Assembly (NCBI GenBank): GCA_019358835.1
Contig: JAHHIH010000001.1
Span: forward strand, 496,001-560,000
DNA length: 64,000 nucleotides
Origin: Tildeniella torsiva UHER 1998/13D
GTDB lineage: Bacteria; Cyanobacteriota; Cyanobacteriia; Phormidesmidales; Phormidesmidaceae
Reading direction: 5' to 3'
The notes under the pieces are model-generated. The model was given only the letters and a program-made list of their open reading frames with translations. It did not search any database and was not told where the DNA came from. Each line of letters opens with the position of its first letter. The stretch's first letter is position 1. The translations under genes were made by a program, and so were the position numbers. Below are positions 1-12,651 of this stretch, piece by piece.

Positions 1-268
1 AATCGGCCATTGAGCTGAAACAGCATTTTGAAAATCCTCCTGAGACGTGCTCTAAAAATCGTCAGGCTAACCGGGCAGAGGCAATCCATTGACTTGCCCT
101 GGGCTGACCCTTGAGGAGCTGCGGTTAGACCGCAAGCCCTGCTATTCGAAAAAGCTGTATAGGTATTGGCGTGACGAATTCCGTTGGGGGCAGGAACATT
201 GACCAGATCGGCCACCTCCTAAAGTCCTAAAGTCGGGGACGACTGGATTCATCTTTGAGCCGTAGACG

Positions 269-763
269 ATGTCAAGAAATCAACTCTTAAGGAGAGTGGC
301 GGAAGATTCCGTCAGCGATTCCAACTTAGGGACAAGGTGGTTTTTGGCCCTAGCTCGACCCATCGCAGAGTCAGACCTAGGCCATCACTTGGGGCCGGCC
401 GATCGGGTGCATTTCACTTTTGCAAATTCACGGTTCACCCTGCGGGAAGCAAACTCCTTAGCAGAGGCCGTCTCTGCCCTATCCTTGGAAGATTTCCAGG
501 TGTTTCAGACTGCTCTCCTGAATCATATAGTCAAAAAAACGCCGGGTGTAGCAGGTGGTCACGCCTGCATCCGCAACACCCGCATCGCCGTATGGACGTT
601 AATTTCCCTATCGCATCAAGGCATGGGTGAGGGGAAACTACTCAACAACTTCCCTGGCTTAACCCCCTTTGACCTGCTAGCAGCTCAGGTTTATTACCAA
701 GCCCACAAAGACGAAATTGGTGCCCTCATTGCCTCCCACTATGGTGAGGATAGGCAGGAGTGA
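269..763 (+). CDS. DUF433 domain protein (VapB-type antitoxin-like)
   Basis: C-terminal half has the DUF433 pattern GGHACIRNTRIAVWTLISLSHQGMGEGKLLNNFPGLTPFDLLAAQVYYQAHKDEI. Confidence 0.75.
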   Translation: MSRNQLLRRVAEDSVSDSNLGTRWFLALARPIAESDLGHHLGPADRVHFTFANSRFTLREANSLAEAVSALSLEDFQVFQTALLNHIVKKTPGVAGGHACIRNTRIAVWTLISLSHQGMGEGKLLNNFPGLTPFDLLAAQVYYQAHKDEIGALIASHYGEDRQE

Positions 764-826
764 CGTTTAAGTTTCTATGCCAATGATTTCGCTAAGATAT
801 TCCATCATTAGCGAAGTATTTCTTAG

Positions 827-1285
827 ATGACTAATAGACATTGGTACACTGTGAGTGGCCTAGTAGAGCATGGCCACCAAGTAGCTTCAGGCTCTGCGGC
901 GGATAGTCCCTATCCCAACGGGACAATCGAAATGCAAACACCGTTCTTTGAAGCCTTAGGGTTAGATCTAACAGAACATTTTAAGGGAACCCTCAACATT
1001 TCCATTAGCCCCAGCACCTTTCAACTCACTAATCCTGAACTCACCTTTCGCCAAGTCGAGTGGACCGATCGCCATCCTCCCGAAGACTTTTCTTTCTCCT
1101 GCTGTCGAGTTTTGTTTCAAGCCTCAACCTATAATTGCTGGATCTACTACCCCCATCCGGAAACCAAAAAGCGCAACTTTCAAAATCCATCCATCCTCGA
1201 AATCATTGCGCCACCAATACCAAATATCAAATATGGAGATAGGGTCGAAATCGAGTACAACCCGCTAGAAATCTCTGTAAATTAG
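827..1285 (+). CDS. Hypothetical protein resembling archaeal CTP-dependent riboflavin kinase (RibK/DUF120 fold)
   Basis: Motif order VSGL..G....S(6-10)..FFEALGLDLTEHFKGTLNISIS ... SILEIIAPPIPNIKYGDRVEIEY resembles DUF120 proteins (EG-VVSGLGEG..., GTLNLKL, EIIAP...L.DGD.I.I). Confidence 0.5.
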   Translation: MTNRHWYTVSGLVEHGHQVASGSAADSPYPNGTIEMQTPFFEALGLDLTEHFKGTLNISISPSTFQLTNPELTFRQVEWTDRHPPEDFSFSCCRVLFQASTYNCWIYYPHPETKKRNFQNPSILEIIAPPIPNIKYGDRVEIEYNPLEISVN

Positions 1286-1640
1286 CAATTTAACGAGGTG
1301 GATAAGCCCATTAAAGCGCGTTCTTTGGCCAAGCTACCCGAGCGCGATCGCCCATCAACCTTGTCAGCCCAACAGGCTATCCCTAGATCTTAAACAATCA
1401 ACAGCACCGATATTTTCGTGGGTAAAGCTTTCCTCACAGAGGTCGTTGACTCCACTAATTATGTATGCCATGATTTCGCCATCGCAGTGCCCGTGACGGC
1501 AAACCGGTTCTTAACCTTCGGTTCTAAAATTCTCAAAAGCCCGATTTAGAGACACTCGCTATATCAATTAGCGCCGCTCTATCGGTGAGTTCTGAGCGAA
1601 ATAGCTCAGAGGCCAGGCGAACGTAATTGAACGCAAACAG

Positions 1641-2114
1641 GTGAGGCTGACCCCTATGGTTTACTTGCTGGCGCTGCTGATAGGCATCATTGCCGGTCTA
1701 CGCACCATGACCGCGATCGCCGCTGCAAGCTGGGCCGCCTACCTGGGCTACCTCAGCCTCGACGGCAGCTGGCTCGCCTTTCTGGGCTACCGCTTCACTC
1801 CTTGGATCTTGTCAGCGCTGGCGCTGGGCGAATTCGTCACCGACCAACTGCCCTTCACGCCCAGTCGTAAGGTTCCGGCCCAGTTTGGCGCTCGCATTGT
1901 CAGTGGAGCCATCTCCGGGGCGGCGATCGCCCTACCTAGCGGCACGTGGATAGGCGGACTGATCGCGGGCGCGGTGGGTGCAGTGATTGGAACATTGGGC
2001 GGCGCAGCAGCCCGATCGCGCCTCGCGACCGCCTTTGGCCGAGACCTACCGGCGGCGCTGATCGAAGATGCGATCGCTATCCTTGGCGCAGTTTTAGTCG
2101 TGGGGCTGCTGTAA
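1641..2114 (+). CDS. DUF4126-family membrane protein
   Basis: Hydrophobic Gly/Ala-rich protein with GLRTMTAIAAASWA and glycine-zipper segments. Confidence 0.65.
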   Translation: MRLTPMVYLLALLIGIIAGLRTMTAIAAASWAAYLGYLSLDGSWLAFLGYRFTPWILSALALGEFVTDQLPFTPSRKVPAQFGARIVSGAISGAAIALPSGTWIGGLIAGAVGAVIGTLGGAAARSRLATAFGRDLPAALIEDAIAILGAVLVVGLL

Positions 2115-3499
2115 TGACTCAATCCTTTGATGCGCTGATCATTGGGGCCGGTCAGGCAGGGCCGCCCCTGGCCGGACGGCTAACGGCGGCGGGCATGACC
2201 GTAGCGCTGATTGAGCGAAATCTATTTGGCGGCACCTGCGTCAACACCGGCTGTACACCGACCAAAACCCTGGTCGCCAGCGCCTACGCCGCCCACCTAG
2301 CCCGCCGCACCGCCGACTACGGCGTGGTGATCTCGGGTGCGATCGCGGTCGATATGGCCCAGGTCAAGGCACGGACTAGGGCCGTGGTGGCAAATTCTCG
2401 CAGGGGCCTGGAGGCTTGGCTCGGCAGTATGGATCGCCTGACTGTGTTCCACGGCCAGGCCCGCTTCGAAAGCGCCAATATTCTGCGGGTCGGCGATGAA
2501 CTCCTAAGCGCGCCGCAAATTTTTATCAACGTGGGCGGTCGGGCGCGAGTGCCCGAGATGCCCGGTGTACAGGAGATTGACTATCTCACCAACACCTCCA
2601 TGCTGGCCCTTGACAGCCTGCCCCGGCATTTAGTGGTGGTGGGCGGCAGCTACATTGGGCTAGAGTTTGCCCAGATTTACCGTCGCTTTGGGGCAGCGGT
2701 AACGGTCGTCGAAAAAGGCCCGCGCCTGGTTTCCCGAGAGGATGAAGACATATCCACCGCCATTCGAGCCATGCTCGAAGCCGAGGGTGTGCAGGTTCGC
2801 ACCGGGGCCGAGTGCATTGCCTTTGCCCCCCATGCCGATGGCGCGTCGGTACACCTCGACTGCACCGATGGCGAACCCGAGGTAATTGGCAGCCACGTAC
2901 TGCTGGCAGTGGGTCGCCAGCCCAACACCGACGATCTGGATTTGGATCGCGCCGGTATCGCCACAGACAAGCACGGCTACATCACCGTTGACGATCAGCT
3001 CCGCACCAGCGTGCCGGGAATTTGGGCCTTGGGCGACTGCAATGGCCGGGGCGCGTTTACCCACACTTCCTATAACGATTTTGAGATTGTTGCGGCCAAT
3101 CTGCTCGATGGCGAGGCTCGCGGGGTGAGCGATCGCATTCCCGCATACGCCCTCTACACTGACCCTCCCCTAGGGCGCGTCGGCATGACCGAGGCCCAGG
3201 CTCGCGCCACCGGACGGCCCCTGCTGATGGGCACGAGACCCATGAGCAAAGTGGGCCGCGCCATTGAGAAAGGCGAGACCCAGGGCTTCATCAAAATTGT
3301 GGCCGACGCTGAAACCCAGCGCATTCTCGGCGCGGCAATTTTAGGCGTTGGTGGCGATGAGGCCATTCACGGTCTAATCGACATCATGACCGCCGACCAA
3401 CCCTACACCACCCTGCAAAGGGCAGTTCCCATTCATCCGACGGTGTCTGAGCTGCTCCCCACGGTGGTGGGCGAAATGCAGCCGCTTTCGCCCACCTGA
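2114..3499 (+). CDS. FAD-dependent pyridine nucleotide-disulfide oxidoreductase (mercuric reductase/Lpd-like)
   Basis: IIGAGQAGPPLAGRL FAD motif, GGTCVNTGCTPTKT redox-active Cys pair, VVVGGSYIGLEFAQIYRRFG NAD motif, C-terminal dimerisation domain. ATG at 2114 overlaps the upstream stop (TAATG). Confidence 0.88.
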   Translation: MTQSFDALIIGAGQAGPPLAGRLTAAGMTVALIERNLFGGTCVNTGCTPTKTLVASAYAAHLARRTADYGVVISGAIAVDMAQVKARTRAVVANSRRGLEAWLGSMDRLTVFHGQARFESANILRVGDELLSAPQIFINVGGRARVPEMPGVQEIDYLTNTSMLALDSLPRHLVVVGGSYIGLEFAQIYRRFGAAVTVVEKGPRLVSREDEDISTAIRAMLEAEGVQVRTGAECIAFAPHADGASVHLDCTDGEPEVIGSHVLLAVGRQPNTDDLDLDRAGIATDKHGYITVDDQLRTSVPGIWALGDCNGRGAFTHTSYNDFEIVAANLLDGEARGVSDRIPAYALYTDPPLGRVGMTEAQARATGRPLLMGTRPMSKVGRAIEKGETQGFIKIVADAETQRILGAAILGVGGDEAIHGLIDIMTADQPYTTLQRAVPIHPTVSELLPTVVGEMQPLSPT

Positions 3500-3514
3500 G
3501 AATACCGCCCGCGC

Positions 3515-5914
3515 CTAGTGGGGCCACTGCCAGTTGACGATCTCATCCTGGTCTTTGCCCTCGGTATGGGCATAGGTGAGGCACTCGATGATCTTATTCT
3601 TCATCTTCTCTTTCACGTGGGCCGCCGCCGAACCCAGCTTGGGCACCCGATCGATCACGTCAATGACCAGGTTGAAGCGATCGATCTCGTTGTTAATCGC
3701 CAACTCTAGCGGGGTGTTGATGTTGCCCTGCTCTTTGTAGCCCCGCACGTGAATGCGATCCTGGTTTGAGCGGCGATACACCAGCTTGTGAATTAGCCAG
3801 GGATAGCCGTGGAAGTTGAAGATAATTGGCTTGTCTGGCGTAAACAATGAGTCGAAGTCGCGGTTGCTGAGCCCGTGGGGGTGCTCCCCGTGGGAAATCA
3901 GGGTAAACAGGTCAACCACGTTCACAAACCGCACCTTTAAGTGAGGGAACTCCGCCCGCAGAATGGCTGTCGCCGCCAGCGACTCTTTGGTGACAATGTC
4001 GCCGCAGCAGGCCATCACCACGTCAGGGGCATCGGGCTCGGTGCCGCAGTCGTCATTGCTGGCCCAGTCCCAGATGCCGAGACCCTTGGTGCAGTGGATG
4101 ACCGCCTGCTCCATATTGAGGTACTGGAGATGGTTTTGCTTGTCGGAAACGATGACGTTGATGTAGTCCACGCTGCGGAAGCAGTGGTCGGCTACCGACA
4201 GCAGGCAGTTGGCATCGGGCGGAAAGTAAACCCGCACCACGTCGGGGCTTTTGTTGGTCACCAGATCGACATAGCCGGGGTCTTGGTGGCTAAAGCCATT
4301 GTGGTCTTGCCGCCACACCAACGACGACAGCAGAATATTTAGCGACGACACCGATCGCCGCCAGGGCACGTGGTTTTTGCAGATATCTAACCACTTGGCA
4401 TGCTGGTTAAACATCGAGCTGACCACGTGGGCAAAGGCTTCGTAGCTATGAAACAGGCCGTGGCGACCGGTGAGCAGATAGCCCTCCAGCCAGCCCTGGA
4501 GCGTGTGCTCGCTGAGCATTTCCATCACCCGGCCATCTTGGGAAAGCTCGCCGCCATCGAGGTCTTCGGGCAAAAAGTCGGCCATCCAGGCTTTTTTAGA
4601 AACCTCGTACACCGGGTTCAGCCGATTAGAGGCGGTTTCGTCTGGCCCCATGAGGCGAAAGTTGTTGGGGTTGTCGCGCATAATTTCGCGCATCAGAATG
4701 CCCAGGGCCTTGGTGTTCTCAAACTCCACGCTGCCGGGCTTCGGTACGGCGATCGCATATTCCCTAAAATCAGGCATCTTCAGTGCCTTGCGCAGCATGC
4801 CGCCGTTGGCGTGCAGGTTGGCACTCATGCGGCGGGGGCCGACCGGGGCCAGCTCCTGGAGTTCTGGAACCAGGGTGCCGTTTTCATCGAAGAGTTCTTC
4901 GGGGCCGTAGCTGCGCATCCACTCGCCGAGCAGGCGCAGGTGTTCGGGGTTGCTGTGCATACCGCCCATGGGCACCTGGTGGGCCCGCCAAAACCCCTCT
5001 ACCTTGTGGCCATCGACATCCTTCGGCCCGGTCCAGCCCTTGGGGCTACGCAGCACAATCATCGGCCAGCGAGGGCGATACACGTTGCCATTGACCCGCG
5101 CATCCCGCTGAATTTCCTTAATCTTCAGGACGCATTCTTCCATCACCGCCGCCATTTTTTGGTGCATCTCGGCGGGGTCGCTGCCCTCGACAAAGTAGGG
5201 GGTGTAGCCATAGCCCACAAACAGCGCCTCCAGCTCTTCGTGGGAAATGCGGGAGAGAATGCTGGGGTTGGCGATTTTGTAGCCGTTCAGGTTGAGAATG
5301 GGCAGCACCGCCCCATCGCGGGCTGGGTTGATAAATTTGTTGGAGTGCCAGGATGTGGCCAGTGGCCCGGTCTCGGCCTCGCCATCCCCCGCTACGCAGG
5401 TAACGATTAGATCGGGGTTATCCAACACCGCCCCATAGGCGTGGGAGATGCTGTAGCCCAGTTCCCCACCCTCGTGGATCGAGCCAGGAGTTTCGGGGGT
5501 GACGTGGCTGCCGATATGGCCGGGGAACGAGAATTGCTTGAAGAAGCGGCGCAGGCCGTCTTCATCGGGGCTCTTGTCGGGATAGATCTCGGAATAGGTG
5601 CCTTCTAGGTAGACTGGCCCCAGCACTCCGGGTGCCCCATGGCCCGGCCCGGCCACAAAGATCATGTCGAGGTCGTACTTTTTAATCAGCCGGTTGCAGT
5701 GGATGTAGGTAAAGCTCAGGGCTGGCGAAGCCCCCCAGTGGCCAAGCAGCCGATGCTTCACATGCTCAGGCTCGAGCGCCTCTTTCAATAGCGGATTGCT
5801 GCGCAGGTATATCATGCCGACGGCGAGGTAGTTACAGGCCCGCCAGTAGGCGTGCATTTTGCGCAGCTCTTCGTCGGTGAGGGGTTTGGTTTGAGGAGGG
5901 GAAGCTACTACCAT
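3515..5914 (-). CDS. xfp: Phosphoketolase (xylulose-5-phosphate/fructose-6-phosphate)
   Basis: 799 aa; [64 protein letters not shown] are typical of phosphoketolases. Confidence 0.95.
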   Translation of the reverse strand: MVVASPPQTKPLTDEELRKMHAYWRACNYLAVGMIYLRSNPLLKEALEPEHVKHRLLGHWGASPALSFTYIHCNRLIKKYDLDMIFVAGPGHGAPGVLGPVYLEGTYSEIYPDKSPDEDGLRRFFKQFSFPGHIGSHVTPETPGSIHEGGELGYSISHAYGAVLDNPDLIVTCVAGDGEAETGPLATSWHSNKFINPARDGAVLPILNLNGYKIANPSILSRISHEELEALFVGYGYTPYFVEGSDPAEMHQKMAAVMEECVLKIKEIQRDARVNGNVYRPRWPMIVLRSPKGWTGPKDVDGHKVEGFWRAHQVPMGGMHSNPEHLRLLGEWMRSYGPEELFDENGTLVPELQELAPVGPRRMSANLHANGGMLRKALKMPDFREYAIAVPKPGSVEFENTKALGILMREIMRDNPNNFRLMGPDETASNRLNPVYEVSKKAWMADFLPEDLDGGELSQDGRVMEMLSEHTLQGWLEGYLLTGRHGLFHSYEAFAHVVSSMFNQHAKWLDICKNHVPWRRSVSSLNILLSSLVWRQDHNGFSHQDPGYVDLVTNKSPDVVRVYFPPDANCLLSVADHCFRSVDYINVIVSDKQNHLQYLNMEQAVIHCTKGLGIWDWASNDDCGTEPDAPDVVMACCGDIVTKESLAATAILRAEFPHLKVRFVNVVDLFTLISHGEHPHGLSNRDFDSLFTPDKPIIFNFHGYPWLIHKLVYRRSNQDRIHVRGYKEQGNINTPLELAINNEIDRFNLVIDVIDRVPKLGSAAAHVKEKMKNKIIECLTYAHTEGKDQDEIVNWQWPH

Positions 5915-6366
5915 GGCGTTAATTCCAGCAAAAAGTACTCGCTATCTCAAAGAATCAAAAACAAAGGTTCTCCGTCTTGAGTGTTCTAGCTAGATATCTA
6001 CTCAGGGTTTTACCATAACAGCCCCAAAGGATCGAGCTTGTACTCCTAAATAGGACATTTATTTAGATGGAATACTCTTTAGCTGATGTTCTAAAACATT
6101 TTCTATTGCCTGGACAATACTCCGGGAAAATTAAGTTTAGATTATGATTACCCAACAAGGCTACAAACCTTATTGGGCAATAGATACAGGCTATTGATCG
6201 AGCGCAATTATCGTTTTGTTTCTATAGCGCCAAGCGACTATTCACTCCATAGAATTAACCCAATGGCAGATGCGATCGCCCCCTTAGTCATTCCATTAAA
6301 TGATTTAATCAGCTATTTTTGTGAGATGGCTACAGCGTTTTCTAAAGACCGCTAAGCCCTTAATTT

Positions 6367-6894
6367 TTAAGGCCGTAGATAGTACATCAACGTCTGCACC
6401 AGGTCAGGGGCTAGCCCCAGGCGGCGCTGTAAGTCGGCTAAATCTTGGTAGGGGCCACGGCGCGATCGCTCCTGCACCAGCGCCTGAGCCAGGTCGAGGG
6501 GTATCCCCGGCAGGCTGCACAGCTGATGGATCGTAGCCTGATTGAGGCCTACCCTGGGCAGAGTGCCGCAATGCTCCTCGTAGTAGCAAAATGACAGCAC
6601 CGGGGCCAGGGGGGTAAGCTGGGCCGGGGCCACCCCCAGCGCCGCCGCCAAATCCTCCAGGCAGTGAAACTGCACCCCAGCCTGCTGCAAGCGCACCAGT
6701 CCCTGGGCCTGGCGAATCGATAGCCCCGGCAACCGCAGCCAATCATCCACCGTCGCCCGGTTCACATCTAGAGTGAATCCCAGCTTAGCGGCCACCTCAA
6801 CTTCCTGGTAAGACTGTAGCCGATAGCCCGGTTCGTTCAGCCGAGCCGCTAAAGGATGTAACTGTGCCCTCAAACCTTGCCAACGTTTTAGCAC
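6367..6894 (-). CDS. ComEA-like helix-hairpin-helix protein
   Basis: Two HhH units: LDVNRATVDDWLRLPGLSIRQAQGLVRLQ and VGLNQATIHQLCSLPGIPLDLAQALVQER. Confidence 0.75.
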   Translation of the reverse strand: MLKRWQGLRAQLHPLAARLNEPGYRLQSYQEVEVAAKLGFTLDVNRATVDDWLRLPGLSIRQAQGLVRLQQAGVQFHCLEDLAAALGVAPAQLTPLAPVLSFCYYEEHCGTLPRVGLNQATIHQLCSLPGIPLDLAQALVQERSRRGPYQDLADLQRRLGLAPDLVQTLMYYLRP

Positions 6895-6904
6895 TGTCGC
6901 ATCC

Positions 6905-7276
6905 CTAGGCCACTCGGTCGATTAGTTGGCGGCGCTTTTGCTCAAACTCCAATTCTGAAATCAACCCTTCCTGGCGCAAGGTGTCTAGCTCCCGCAGGGC
7001 CGTCCCCAAGGCACTAACCTGGGCCGGGTCAAGGCCCTCCTTGGCTCGACTAGAGGAAGTCTCCAGAGGGGCAAACGCGTCGCCGGGTTGAGCAAGTAGT
7101 AAAAAGCCCTCAACGGCACAGGCAACCCGAGGAATCGGCGTCCAGCTCAGTAGCAAATAGAGGGTGCCCCAGACAGGCTGCCCCAGATAAAACTTGTGGA
7201 ATCCAGACACCGGGGCTAATACCCCTAGCCACGCTAGAATGACGGCTGTTCGACGGGAACGCTGTGCCAACATCAT
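6905..7276 (-). CDS. TM2-domain protein with C-terminal SHOCT-like motif
   Basis: GFHKFYLGQPVWGTLYLLLSW (TM2) and LRELDTLRQEGLISELEFEQKRRQLID (SHOCT). Confidence 0.75.
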   Translation of the reverse strand: MMLAQRSRRTAVILAWLGVLAPVSGFHKFYLGQPVWGTLYLLLSWTPIPRVACAVEGFLLLAQPGDAFAPLETSSSRAKEGLDPAQVSALGTALRELDTLRQEGLISELEFEQKRRQLIDRVA

Positions 7277-7441
7277 TGCCCTTCGCTGCTATAGGGAACC
7301 CGTAGAATCTAAAGCTTTGAACTAATCTTGTAAGTTCAGTATAAGACGGGCGTAAAGAATCGACATCACCCGCTAAATTCTGATCTGTCGTTCTCGCGAA
7401 ATCCGTAACAATAGAAGAATCTTCTCTAGCTCTGCCCCTGA

Positions 7442-8407
7442 ATGCCTCACGCCGCCTTCTCCCCCGAATGGCTCAACCGCTATACCGATCCCTACGCGCT
7501 ACTGGGTGTGTCAGTAGCGGCTGACGAGCGTCGCATTCTGAAACGCTATCGGGTAGTGGCCAAACAGTTGCACCCCGATGCTTTGGTAGAGGTGCCAGCG
7601 GAGCTGCGGCTGTTGGCCGATCAGGTGCTGCCCAAGCTAGTTAACCCTGCCTATCAGCGCCTCAAGCAAGACAAGGGTCGCAATGAAGTGCTGGCAGCCC
7701 TCCGCTTCAAAGTGCGCCGCCTCAGCCGCGATCAGCAGCTCCAGCCCACCAGTAAGCCTGGCAAATATCTGTTAGATGTGGCCGAGGCCGAAGTTGAGGT
7801 GTTCTACGAGCAGGCGGTCGATCAGCTGTGCGATCGCCAATATGAGTCCCTAGCTGACTTTGAAACTTGCACCCAGCAGCTCAGCGAACTCAACCTGGTG
7901 TACCTGCGCCGCAAAATGGGTGCTCCAGTCATTCGCGAAAAGCGCACCGGGCTAGTCGCCGCCGCCACCATCGCCTCTGATCCCCTAGCAGACCACCCTG
8001 CTAATAACGGCAAATCATCAGGACAGGCCTACGCCGATCGCCACTATGGCCGCGCCCAGGAGTATCTCAAGGGCAAAAATGTGCAGGCCGCTATTCAAGA
8101 ACTCAAGGATGCCCTAAAGATTGATCCCCAAAACAGCAGCTACCACTGCCTGATGGGCCAGGCCTACCTGCTGCAAAAGCTGCCCGGCATGGCCAAGGTG
8201 CACTTTAAGCAGGCCCTGCGCCTCAACCCCAAAAATGCCGTGGCCCTCAAGTACGCCCGGCAGCTCAACCTGACCATGACGGATCCCCCACCTCGCCCTG
8301 CCGCCACACCCACCCAGGACAAACCTAAGCAGCCGGACAGCAAGCCGTCAGACAGCCCCAAGCGATCGCTGTTTGGCGGGCTATTTTCCAAAGGCCCCAG
8401 CCGCTAA
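7442..8407 (+). CDS. J-domain protein with C-terminal TPR repeats
   Basis: N-terminal DPYALLGVSVAADERRILKRYRVVAKQLHPD (J-like; HPD present) and TPR AIQELKDALKIDPQNSSYHCLMGQAYL. Confidence 0.8.
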   Translation: MPHAAFSPEWLNRYTDPYALLGVSVAADERRILKRYRVVAKQLHPDALVEVPAELRLLADQVLPKLVNPAYQRLKQDKGRNEVLAALRFKVRRLSRDQQLQPTSKPGKYLLDVAEAEVEVFYEQAVDQLCDRQYESLADFETCTQQLSELNLVYLRRKMGAPVIREKRTGLVAAATIASDPLADHPANNGKSSGQAYADRHYGRAQEYLKGKNVQAAIQELKDALKIDPQNSSYHCLMGQAYLLQKLPGMAKVHFKQALRLNPKNAVALKYARQLNLTMTDPPPRPAATPTQDKPKQPDSKPSDSPKRSLFGGLFSKGPSR

Positions 8408-8562
8408 ACTCTGGGCCGTTTCCCCAGGCGATCCTAAGGTTTAGGGCATGATTGGCTACACAGCCTACAGCGCAGCGGTGCGGCCAATGTAATAAAATCG
8501 CAACGCTATCTATGATCTAGGTAGATAGATAGATCCCCGTCGCGATCGGAGAGCGCAGCCCT

Positions 8563-11244
<2,682 letters not shown>

Positions 11245-11448
11245 GGGGATGTGGAACCGTGGCGCTAGGTCTCCGTCAAGGGTAGGAATACACAGGTGCT
11301 CCTAATCAACTCATCAACGACTCGTTAAGACTCGTTGAAGTTGGAGGCGTGGTCATGGCAACCCCCGACCGCGCCTCCTATAGTTTGGACATTGTCGAGG
11401 GAACCCTGACAGTACCTATTGCCACTAACCATTACCAGGGATGCCGGT

Positions 11449-12474
11449 ATGACCTCATCCATTGCCCCAGATCAGGATCCACAAGTAGTCACAGAGCAGT
11501 CCTCCGGTGAAGCGATAGACACCGCCCGAGTTGTTAGCGTGCCGGCTACCTTAACCGTTGTTGAGGCGGTCGAATTTGAGCAACAGGTTAAACGCCACTG
11601 CCTGAGCCAGCCCGCCCCTGAAACCATCATCATTGACCTGAGTCAGACCCAGTTTATCGACAGCAGCGGCTTGGGAGCCCTGGTGATCTGCTACCGCACC
11701 TGCCACACCAAGGGCATTGCCATGGTGCTGCGGGGTGTGCAAGAGCAGGTGCGCATGGTGCTAGCCCTGACCGATTTAGAGCAACTATTTACCTTTGAGC
11801 CCGTTGCCGGTGAGCCCGACAGCCCTGCCCTTAAGCCCGAAATGCGCTTTGTGGCGCTTACCACCCATCCCTCGGTGGCCTCTAAGGGCAAACGCCTGAT
11901 AGACATTGTGGGCGCGCTGGTGGGTCTGGTGCTGACCGCCGTGCTGTCGGTGCCCATTGTGATCGCCATCAAGCTCGAAGACGGCGGCCCAATTTTCTTT
12001 AAGCAGGTGCGCTGCTCGTGGATGGGCAAGCGCTTCCACATCTGGAAGTTTCGATCTATGGTGACCGATGCTGAGGCCCTCAAGGCCCAGGTCAAAAATG
12101 AGGTGGAAGGGCCACTGTTTAAGAACGAAAACGACCCTCGCATTACCAAAGTGGGCCGCTTCCTGCGCCGCACCAGCCTGGACGAGCTGCCCCAGTTTTG
12201 GAACGTGCTGCGGGGTGACATGAGCCTGGTAGGCACCCGCCCCCCCACCCCCGATGAAATTGAGCAGTACAAGGTGCCCGAGTGGCAGCGTCTGGACGTG
12301 AAGCCCGGCATGACCGGCGAGTGGCAGGTCAATGGCCGCTCTACGGTGAAAAAGTTTGAGGACGTGATTCGTATGGATCTGGACTACCAGAAGAACTGGA
12401 GCCTGGCCTACGATATCCAGCTGATTCTCAAGACTGTTATGGTGCTGTTCTCGAAGAAGGCCGGGGCGTCCTAG
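11449..12474 (+). CDS. STAS domain fused to polyprenyl-phosphate sugar transferase
   Basis: N-terminal STAS (IIIDLSQTQFIDSSGLGALVICYRTC). C-terminal bacterial sugar transferase (KRLIDIVGALVGLVLT, WKFRSMVTDAEAL, RITKVGRFLRRTSLDELPQFWNVLRGDMSLVGTRPPTPDE, KPGMTGEWQVNGRS). Confidence 0.9.
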   Translation: MTSSIAPDQDPQVVTEQSSGEAIDTARVVSVPATLTVVEAVEFEQQVKRHCLSQPAPETIIIDLSQTQFIDSSGLGALVICYRTCHTKGIAMVLRGVQEQVRMVLALTDLEQLFTFEPVAGEPDSPALKPEMRFVALTTHPSVASKGKRLIDIVGALVGLVLTAVLSVPIVIAIKLEDGGPIFFKQVRCSWMGKRFHIWKFRSMVTDAEALKAQVKNEVEGPLFKNENDPRITKVGRFLRRTSLDELPQFWNVLRGDMSLVGTRPPTPDEIEQYKVPEWQRLDVKPGMTGEWQVNGRSTVKKFEDVIRMDLDYQKNWSLAYDIQLILKTVMVLFSKKAGAS

Positions 12475-12651
12475 AAGAGTGGGTGGGTAGGTGGGTGGAT
12501 GGAGTAGGTGAGTGGATGGGCTAGCAACTTCTGACATCTTTGGGCTTAAGGAGCGTGGGGATTTTCCGCTTTAGAGAGGCTGTCCGATCGCGCCTGGTCT
12601 AGCAAGCCGCGATAGAGTAGTGGTGTTGAGGTAGCGGGCACGGCGGGCGGC

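Noticed and set aside
1-268. Possible tail of an upstream gene
   Set aside because: No frame gives a recognisable protein in so short a stretch.
1946-2113. N-terminal extension of the flavoprotein ORF (MDRRTDRGRGG...)
   Set aside because: Lies entirely within the DUF4126 gene in another frame; the FAD-binding N-terminus starts naturally at ATG 2114.
3941-5410. Long plus-strand ORFs (e.g. 4400-5410, 336 aa) opposite phosphoketolase
   Set aside because: Antisense shadow ORFs of a strongly coding GC-rich gene; His/Ala/Gly-biased composition and no motif.
11691-12537. Minus-strand ORFs opposite the STAS-sugar transferase
   Set aside because: Antisense shadows of a well-supported gene; the extension of 11785-12537 is driven by the G-rich tract.
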